Shown here piece after piece: positions 5,492 through 12,391 of a DNA stretch of 12,391 bases. The notes under the pieces are model-generated. The model did not search any database. It was not told the origin of the DNA and saw nothing but the letters and a program-made list of their open reading frames with translations. The position numbers were made by a program, and so were the translations under genes. This stretch comes from Actinomycetes bacterium (GTDB taxonomy: Bacteria; Actinomycetota; CADDZG01; JAHWKV01): assembly GCA_029263035.1 (NCBI GenBank), contig JAJCYF010000075.1, positions 1 to 12,391 on the forward strand, in the 5' to 3' direction. Position 1 is the first letter of the stretch, and every line of letters starts with the position of its first letter.

Positions 5492-6685
5492 GTGACTGCG
5501 TACGACGATGCCTCCGGACGGACCCCGGTCACCACCATCGCTACCGAGCTTGGCAATCAGACCCTGACCCACGGCGTTTACGACTCGGCGGCCGGCACCT
5601 TCGGCATGACCGGAACCCTCATCCTCGATGCAGAGAATGACCCGAATGCAGTGTGGATCTTCCGGGCGGCCTCAACGCTGATCACCGGGGTGGGCAGCAA
5701 CGTAAGCCTGATGAACGGCGCCAACCCGTGCAACGTCTTCTGGGTGGTGGGAAGCTCGGCGACTCTGGGGGTCAACTCCACCTTCAGCGGGACCATAATG
5801 TCGCTGACCTCGATCACCCTCAACACCGGTGCAACCCTGAATGGGCGGGCCCTGGCCCGAAACGGCGCCGTGACCCTTGACTCCAACACGATCTCAAACA
5901 GCTGCACGACGGTCCCTCCGACGGGGGGCAGCGTCAGCACCCAGGTCTCCGCCGCTCAGCTGGCTCTCGGCAACTCGGTCACGGACACGGCGACCGTCAC
6001 CGGCCTGGTGCCGTCGGCCGATCGCGGAGCCCTGGTCTTTGCCGCCTACGGTCCTAACGACCCGGCATGCGCCGCCGACCCGGTCTTCACCTCCACTGCC
6101 CAGGTCACCCCGGCGGGCAACGGCAACTACACATCCGCGCCGTTCACGCCCAGCGCGACCGGCACCTACATATTCGTGGTTGGTTACATCGGGGATTCCA
6201 ACAACGACTTTTTCGCCAGCGGGTGTGGCGACCCGAATGAGACGGTTGTCGTCACCGGATCTGCGCCGGGCGTGGCGGTCGCCAAAACGGCCAGCCCGAC
6301 CAGCCTGACCGAGCCGGGCGGAGTTTTCACGTTCACGGTCGGGATAACCAACCCATCGGCCGGGCCGGTGACCATCTACACGATCACCGACGATGTCTAC
6401 GGCAACCTGGCCACAGCCGCCAACTCAACCTGTGACGACCTGATCGGGGACACGCTTGCCGCCGGAGCCGGGGCCACCTGCAGCTTCACCGGCACCTTCA
6501 TCGGGAACGCCGGCGACGCGGAGACCGATGTCGTTACCGCCACGGTGACCGCGCCGGGAGGGCTAACCGCCTCCGATACCGACGACGCTACCGTGACGCT
6601 TACCGACGCCGTGCCGTCGATCACGGTCGACAAGAGCGCGGACCCGGTCGCCCGGGCCCGGGAGGCATCTTCACCTTCACCGTGA
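5492..6685 (+). CDS. DUF3494 (ice-binding-like) surface protein, central segment of a frameshifted gene
   Basis: This 397-codon frame opens at a GTG, but homologous reading begins at ~5465, so the real gene started upstream in another frame. It holds the rest of the DUF3494 beta-helix (to ~5910): GRTPVTTIATELGNQTL, GVYDSAAGTFGMTGTLILDA, VWIFRAASTLITG, CNVFWVVGSSATLG and GRALARNGAVTLD. DUF3494 is known from antifreeze/ice-binding proteins but is also common in bacterial adhesins, so ice binding is not implied. A beta-sandwich domain follows (~5935-6260), containing AYGPNDPACA, GTYIFVVGYIGDSNND and GDPNETVVV. Then comes a DUF11-like Ig-type repeat (~6268-6600), beginning AVAKTASPTSLTEPGG. At 6651-6662, inside alternating C and G runs, the frame breaks and ends in nonsense at 6685, while the second DUF11-like repeat continues in the frame of 6682-7257. 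Confidence 0.85.
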   Translation: MTAYDDASGRTPVTTIATELGNQTLTHGVYDSAAGTFGMTGTLILDAENDPNAVWIFRAASTLITGVGSNVSLMNGANPCNVFWVVGSSATLGVNSTFSGTIMSLTSITLNTGATLNGRALARNGAVTLDSNTISNSCTTVPPTGGSVSTQVSAAQLALGNSVTDTATVTGLVPSADRGALVFAAYGPNDPACAADPVFTSTAQVTPAGNGNYTSAPFTPSATGTYIFVVGYIGDSNNDFFASGCGDPNETVVVTGSAPGVAVAKTASPTSLTEPGGVFTFTVGITNPSAGPVTIYTITDDVYGNLATAANSTCDDLIGDTLAAGAGATCSFTGTFIGNAGDAETDVVTATVTAPGGLTASDTDDATVTLTDAVPSITVDKSADPVARAREASSPSP

Positions 6686-7257
6686 CCGTGACCAACACAA
6701 GCGTGGAACCGGTCAGGATCACCTCGATCGTTGACAACGTGCACGGCGACCTCGCCGCTCGCCCCGGATCCAACTGCAGCGACGGGATAAACATGAGCCT
6801 GGCCGCCAGCCCCGGCCCCCATAGCTCCTTCACCTGCACCTTTAGCATCTTTGCCATCGGCGAAAACGGGGCCCGGGAGACCGACCGGGTTACCGCGACG
6901 GCCGTTGACGACGAATCGAACGTGGCGACCGCCTCCGATGAAGCCGTGATCTTCATCACCGCTCCGGTTGCCGGGCGGGTCCCACCTCCCCCGGCTGTGG
7001 TCCCGGGCCCGGTAGGCCAGCCCCAGGCGCCTCCGGGGCTCCCCGGTCTTCTGCCCGTAATCAGTCCCCCGACGGTGGTCGCTCCTCCGGCGGCGGTGGT
7101 CGTAACGCCTCCGGCCGCGACTCCGCCCCCGGCGAAGAAGACGCTGGCGCGAACCGGTCTTCCGATGCTCCCAATGGCGGTTCTGGCCTTCAACCTGATC
7201 GTCGCCGGGCTGCTGCTGAACAGCCGGGTAGCCGGCAGACGCCGGTATCTGATCTAG
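6682..7257 (+). CDS. DUF3494 surface protein, C-terminal segment with LARTG sortase signal
   Basis: The third piece of the broken gene. The listed GTG at 6682 is only the first start codon in this frame; homologous reading starts near 6661 with GGIFTFTVTVTN. It completes a second DUF11-like repeat (RITSIVDNVHGDLA; TDRVTATAVDD), parallel to repeat one in the preceding segment. A Pro/Val-rich wall-spanning linker (~6965-7135) follows, and then the sorting signal: LARTG at 7144-7158, a hydrophobic helix (PMAVLAFNLIVAGLLLN) and a basic RRR tail. LARTG fits the LPXTG-like pentapeptides used by sortases of Gram-positive bacteria, so the intact protein would be covalently fixed to the cell wall. No sortase gene is in the window. 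After repair of the two frameshifts and the start, the protein would be about 685 residues. Confidence 0.8.
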   Translation: MTVTNTSVEPVRITSIVDNVHGDLAARPGSNCSDGINMSLAASPGPHSSFTCTFSIFAIGENGARETDRVTATAVDDESNVATASDEAVIFITAPVAGRVPPPPAVVPGPVGQPQAPPGLPGLLPVISPPTVVAPPAAVVVTPPAATPPPAKKTLARTGLPMLPMAVLAFNLIVAGLLLNSRVAGRRRYLI

Positions 7258-7279
7258 AAGAGGCTTACGGAGGCCAATC

Positions 7280-7300
7280 GCCCCTCGGGGCCATCGCCCC
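7280..7300 (+). terminator. possible terminator hairpins after the DUF3494 gene
   Basis: GCCCC (7280-7284) can pair with GGGGC (7287-7291), and that same GGGGC can pair with GCCCC at 7296-7300, giving two mutually exclusive short GC stems 20-40 bases past the stop. No T-run follows, so this is weak. Confidence 0.25.
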
Positions 7301-7339
7301 GGGATGAACCAGGGACGTCTAAAGCGTAGGAAAACGGGG

Positions 7340-7412
7340 TGGAGCCGTGGGGATTCGAACCCCAGACTTCTGCCTTGCAAAGGCAGCGCTCTACCAACTG
7401 AGCTACGGCCCC
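7340..7412 (-). tRNA. tRNA-Ala (anticodon UGC)
   Basis: On the minus strand 73 bases fold into a complete cloverleaf. The acceptor stem GGGGCCG/CGGCTCC includes the G3:U70 wobble pair, the main identity element for alanyl-tRNA synthetase. The D-arm has AGCTCAGTTGGTAGAGC. The anticodon stem CTGCC/GGCAG encloses loop TTTGCAA with anticodon TGC. The T-arm has GGTTCGAATCC, and the discriminator base is A. The 3' CCA is not encoded. It lies 23 bases downstream of the oxidoreductase stop and is convergent with the DUF3494 gene. Confidence 0.97.
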
Positions 7413-7435
7413 GGGATGGCTATTCTACGGTTCTG

Positions 7436-8443
7436 TCAGCCGGTGCGCTGCAAAGCTGCCAGCCTGACCCCCCGGTAGGCGAGGCGATCGAAAAATTCGG
7501 CGGGCTCGAACACCGCTTCGGGGGCCATCGCTCCGCTCAACCGGTTGTTCTCGCCGAGCATCCCGACTGCGACAATCAGCGGGGCCACCAGCAGGTTGGG
7601 CAGCTGGTCGACCAGGCCGAGGGTCGTTGTCGTCTCCCGGCCATCCTTGGTCCCGGTCACGTCTACCCTTATGGCCGACCAGGGCTGGGTTGAGGGACGG
7701 ATCTTGCCCGCGGTGCGGGTCAGCCTGTCGGTAAGGCCCCGGGATGCCAGGGGGCCGGAGGTGGGCAGGCGTGCGGAGGACCGAACAATTCCTTCAACCA
7801 CCGCGTCGGTCAGCCCGCCCTTCACCACGATATCGGTGAGGCCGGGAAAAGACGCCGGGAGCGTCAGCGGCTCGGCGGCCCGCGCCAGCCTGAGGGTGCG
7901 CCAGCCGACCGGTTCGGGAAAAAAGATGGCCTCGGATGAGCTCCCCGCCGCCGAGGAGCGGCGTTCACCCTCCTCCCAGGTAAGCGCCTCGCCGGTCAGC
8001 AGGCCCAGGGCCCGGCTGAGTGCCGCCTGGGAGAGGGATCCGACGGAGGAGGCGACCCAGCTGATCCGCGCCCGGCCGGCGGTGTCCAGGGAGGCTACGG
8101 CCGATTTGACCATGAGATTGGTGATGCCGGGCGACCAGCCCATGCCGGCGACGACCAGAGTTCCCGCCGAGCGCGCCTGGTCGTCCAACCCGAGCAGTGC
8201 CTCGACCACCTCGGGTGAGCTGCAGGGGGAAATGTAGGTCAGACCGGCGGCGATGGCCGCCAGGGCGGTATCCCGGGCCTCCTGGGGGTTTTCGACCCAG
8301 GGACCGATGATTAGGTCGGCCGCACCGGCCGCCGAACCCAGGTCGTCCTTGCGGACCACCTCCTGGACGCGGGGGTCCTCCTTGAGCACCGCCGAGAGGA
8401 GGCCCGTGGCGCCGCCCGAACCCAGTACCGCTATCCGGCTCAA
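7436..8443 (-). CDS. saccharopine-dehydrogenase-like NAD(P)-binding oxidoreductase
   Basis: A 335-aa soluble protein. Its N-terminus is a Rossmann nucleotide-binding motif, RIAVLGSGGATG (residues 3-14), followed by AADLIIGPW (~41-49), LTYISPCSSPEVVEALL (~68-84) and AGMGWSPGITNLM (~99-111). The last resembles the conserved AGxxPGxxN segment of saccharopine dehydrogenase/reductase-type proteins. The substrate is unknown; lysine metabolism is not indicated by context. The stretch between the Gly-rich motif and AADLIIG is short (~27 residues), so the second Rossmann strand and its cofactor-selecting acidic residue may be missing or reduced. I chose the TTG at 8443: it begins two codons before the Rossmann strand and overlaps the TGA of the upstream 49-aa gene (TTGA). 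The frame is open to 8605, but that extension shadows the small gene. A possible ATG at residue -16 is less likely. Confidence 0.8.
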   Translation of the reverse strand: MSRIAVLGSGGATGLLSAVLKEDPRVQEVVRKDDLGSAAGAADLIIGPWVENPQEARDTALAAIAAGLTYISPCSSPEVVEALLGLDDQARSAGTLVVAGMGWSPGITNLMVKSAVASLDTAGRARISWVASSVGSLSQAALSRALGLLTGEALTWEEGERRSSAAGSSSEAIFFPEPVGWRTLRLARAAEPLTLPASFPGLTDIVVKGGLTDAVVEGIVRSSARLPTSGPLASRGLTDRLTRTAGKIRPSTQPWSAIRVDVTGTKDGRETTTTLGLVDQLPNLLVAPLIVAVGMLGENNRLSGAMAPEAVFEPAEFFDRLAYRGVRLAALQRTG

Positions 8444-8589
8444 GCTGGGGTGCTGCCGTTGGTGGAGGGCTTGGCAGCGACATCCTTCCATTGGCCTTCG
8501 GGCGGCAAAGGAGGTTTGAGGCGCTTGGATGCTACGGCGGCGAACCCCGCCAGAAACGCTGTTCCAAGAATCACTGAGGATCTTTTCAT
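8440..8589 (-). CDS. 49-aa single-helix membrane protein
   Basis: A small gene on the minus strand: an ATG at 8589 opens 49 codons ending at TGA 8442-8440. The product starts MKRSS, has one hydrophobic helix (VILGTAFLAGFAAVA, residues 6-20), then a basic SKRLK and a Pro-rich polar tail (KPPLPPEGQWKDVAAKPS). This is the pattern of a single-pass inner-membrane protein; a secreted form is possible, but no clear cleavage site is seen. Its TGA overlaps the TTG start of the oxidoreductase, so the pair is probably coupled. The ribosome binding site is unclear: only GGGTGG directly before the ATG. Coding is supported by the sensible protein layout and by its overlap explaining the next gene's start, not by known homology. 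In many actinobacteria a DUF3566 membrane protein follows gyrA, but this is much shorter and shows no such similarity. Confidence 0.55.
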   Translation of the reverse strand: MKRSSVILGTAFLAGFAAVASKRLKPPLPPEGQWKDVAAKPSTNGSTPA

Positions 8590-8610
8590 CCACCCAGGCT
8601 AGCACCTGCG

Positions 8611-8707
8611 GGCAGGGCTCCCGTGAGGAGCGGTTTTGGTTTTGGTTTTGGGGGGGCAGGGCACCCGTGAGGAGCGGTTTTGGTTTTGGTTTGGGTTTTG
8701 GGGGGGA
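8611..8707. repeat. 44-bp tandem repeat with GGTTTT arrays
   Basis: Two near-identical units begin at 8611 and 8655. Each reads GGCAGGGC(T/A)CCCGTGAGGAG, then CGGTTTTGGTTTTGG, and ends in a run of seven Gs. The second unit has an extra variant (TTTGGGTTTTG) before its G-run. The plus strand therefore carries two blocks of GG/T4 tracts that could form G-quadruplexes; the minus-strand transcript would be C/A-rich. The array fills the gap between the tRNA-Ile and the 49-aa gene. Confidence 0.85.
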
Positions 8708-8708
8708 G

Positions 8709-8729
8709 TTGGGGGGCGGAGCCCCCCAA
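8709..8729 (-). terminator. GC-rich hairpin directly after tRNA-Ile
   Basis: TTGGGGGGC (8709-8717) and GCCCCCCAA (8721-8729) form a perfect 9-bp stem with a 3-base loop, five bases past the 3' end of tRNA-Ile. It is placed as a terminator or processing signal for the gyrB-gyrA-tRNA-Ile transcript. A C-run rather than a U-run follows on the minus strand, so it is not a classical intrinsic terminator. Confidence 0.55.
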
Positions 8730-8733
8730 ACAG

Positions 8734-8807
8734 TGGGGTTACGTGGAGTCGAACCACGGACCTCAGCATTATCAGTGCTGCGCTCTAACCAGCTGAGCTA
8801 TAACCCC
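8734..8807 (-). tRNA. tRNA-Ile (anticodon GAU)
   Basis: On the minus strand 74 bases fold into a full cloverleaf. The acceptor stem is GGGGTTA/TAACCCC. The D-arm reads AGCTCAGCTGGTTAGAGC. The anticodon stem CAGCA/TGCTG encloses loop CTGATAA with anticodon GAT. The T-arm has GTGGTTCGACTCCAC, and the discriminator base is A. CCA is not encoded. It begins 26 bases after the gyrA stop; gyrA followed by tRNA-Ile and tRNA-Ala is a common actinobacterial order. Confidence 0.97.
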
Positions 8808-8833
8808 CGGGCCAAGATTGTACCGGAGTACGG

Positions 8834-11323
<2,490 letters not shown>

Positions 11324-12391
11324 CTATACGTCCAGCGTCGCGTACCGGGCGTTCTTGGTGATGAAGTCCCGCCGGCTCTCGACGTTCTCACCCATCAGGA
11401 TGGAGAAGATCTCGTCGGCGATGGCGGCGTCCTCCATCTGAACACGCTTGAGCATCCGGGTGTCCGGGTTCATCGTGGTATCCCACAGCTCCTCGGCCGG
11501 CATCTCGCCCAGACCCTTGAACCGGTTGAAGCTGAGCTTCTTGTCGGCGTGGTCCGCCCGCAGCGCATCCCGCTCCTCGTCGGAGAACACGTAGTACTTC
11601 TTGCCGGCGATGGTGGTCTTGTAGAGCGGCGGTGTGGTCAGGTAGACGTAGCCGGCATCGATGAGGCCCGGCATGTAGCGGAACAGGAAGGTCAGCAGCA
11701 GCGTGGTGATGTGCTGCCCGTCGACGTCGGCGTCGGCCAGCAGGCACACCTTGTGGTACCGGGCTTTCTCGATGTTGAAATCGTCGCCGATGCTGGTTCC
11801 GATCGCCGTGATCAGTGCCAGCACCTCCTTGTTCTCCAGGATCTTGTGCAGGCGTGCCTTCTCGACGTTCAGGATCTTGCCGCGAATGGGCAGGATGGCC
11901 TGGAACTCGCGGTCCCGGCCCCCCTTGGCACTGCCGCCGGCGCTGTCGCCCTCGACGATGAACAGCTCGCTCATGAACGGGTCACGTGACGCACAGTCGG
12001 CAAGCTTGCCCGGAAGGCCTCCGCCCTCGAAAGCCGACTTGCGGGTTATGTCGCGCGCCTTTTTGGCCGCCAAACGAGCCCGGGCAGCCTGCTGCGCCTT
12101 GGCGACGATCTTCTTGGCTTCGGTGGGGTGCTCCTCGAACCAGTCGCCGAGATTCTTGTTGATTGCGGTCTCGACGAACGAGCGCATCTCCGAGTTACCG
12201 AGCTTCGTCTTGGTCTGGCCCTCGAACTGGGGCTCGCGCAGCTTGACCGAGATAATGGCCACCAGGCCCTCGCGGATGTCCCCGCCCTCGAGCGACAGCT
12301 CCTTCTCCTTGGCCAGGTTCTTGGCCCGGACGTAGCGGTTTACGACGTTGGTGAGCGCCTTTCGAAAGCCCTCCTCGTGCATGCCGCCCTC
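11324..12391 (-). CDS. gyrB: DNA gyrase subunit B, C-terminal part (5' partial)
   Basis: The frame continues past the right edge (EGG precedes MHEEGF), so only the last 356 residues are present and the N-terminal ATPase domain is mostly outside. Visible parts are the end of the transducer domain (EEGFRKALTNVVNRY; GDIREGLVAIISVKL), the TOPRIM domain with catalytic EGDSAGG and the metal-binding DADVDG motif, and the tail containing FNRFKGLGEMPAEELWDTTM and ending ARYATLDV. EGG is followed by Met, where Thr is common (EGGTHEEGF). DADVDG is followed by QHI, where SHI is more usual. GyrB supplies ATP hydrolysis and the metal site for the GyrA cleavage reaction. Its TAG stop abuts the gyrA ATG, consistent with a gyrBA operon. 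GyrB rather than ParE is supported by the gyrA partner immediately downstream. Confidence 0.97.
   Translation of the reverse strand, partial: EGGMHEEGFRKALTNVVNRYVRAKNLAKEKELSLEGGDIREGLVAIISVKLREPQFEGQTKTKLGNSEMRSFVETAINKNLGDWFEEHPTEAKKIVAKAQQAARARLAAKKARDITRKSAFEGGGLPGKLADCASRDPFMSELFIVEGDSAGGSAKGGRDREFQAILPIRGKILNVEKARLHKILENKEVLALITAIGTSIGDDFNIEKARYHKVCLLADADVDGQHITTLLLTFLFRYMPGLIDAGYVYLTTPPLYKTTIAGKKYYVFSDEERDALRADHADKKLSFNRFKGLGEMPAEELWDTTMNPDTRMLKRVQMEDAAIADEIFSILMGENVESRRDFITKNARYATLDV

Noticed and set aside
6397..7380. 327-codon minus-strand frame across the DUF3494 C-terminus and tRNA-Ala
   Set aside because: It runs through a tRNA gene and opposite a well-supported sortase-anchored domain; its residues are Arg/Gly-rich and unstructured, as in shadows.
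8444..8605. N-terminal extension of the oxidoreductase to a start at 8605
   Set aside because: The extension has no family similarity, precedes the Rossmann strand by 54 residues and overlaps a better small frame; the TTG at 8443 fits the fold.
8611..8707. CRISPR array
   Set aside because: Only two units, directly adjacent, with no unique spacers; it is a simple tandem repeat.

Overview
The window is high-GC bacterial DNA. On its minus strand it carries a gyrB-gyrA pair, a tRNA-Ile(GAU) and a tRNA-Ala(UGC). That order, the frequent GTG/TTG starts, tRNA genes without an encoded CCA, and a sortase-type LARTG surface protein all suggest an actinobacterium (Actinomycetota), probably an uncultured or environmental lineage. 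The assignment is an inference from gene content and style; no genus can be named. Pairs of gyrB and gyrA often lie near the replication origin, but no origin is visible here.

Layout. (1) 1-1053, plus: the C-terminal end of an RHS-repeat protein with a variable, hydrophobic tip, followed 8 bp later by a two-helix membrane protein. This looks like a polymorphic toxin tip with a candidate immunity gene. The bases here look less GC-rich than the rest. (2) 1325-3741: a secreted cupredoxin-like lipoprotein (minus), a TPR-like cytoplasmic protein (plus), a 63-aa coiled-coil protein (minus), a small protein resembling the polyhydroxyalkanoate-granule system family (plus), and a single receiver-domain protein (minus). 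(3) 3761-5056, minus: a 12-helix MFS transporter that runs into the receiver gene. (4) 5197-7257, plus: one broken gene for a cell-wall-anchored DUF3494 (ice-binding-like) adhesin. It has no standard start codon and two frameshifts, but all its domains are still readable. (5) 7340-12391, minus: gyrB (5' end outside the window), gyrA, tRNA-Ile, a G/T-rich 44-bp tandem repeat, a 49-aa single-helix membrane protein, a saccharopine-dehydrogenase-like oxidoreductase, and tRNA-Ala, all in one direction.

How the genes relate. GyrB and GyrA form DNA gyrase, and their genes abut with no spacer. The 49-aa protein and the oxidoreductase overlap by a TTGA stop/start, so they are probably translated together. 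The MFS and receiver genes are 19 bp apart and likely share a transcript. The RHS tip and small membrane protein may act as a toxin-immunity pair. The DUF3494 protein and the lipoprotein are both envelope proteins. Nothing here amounts to a clearly new multi-gene system. The most interesting candidates are the RHS tip/membrane-protein pair, the 49-aa gene fused by overlap to the oxidoreductase, and the disrupted DUF3494 surface protein.
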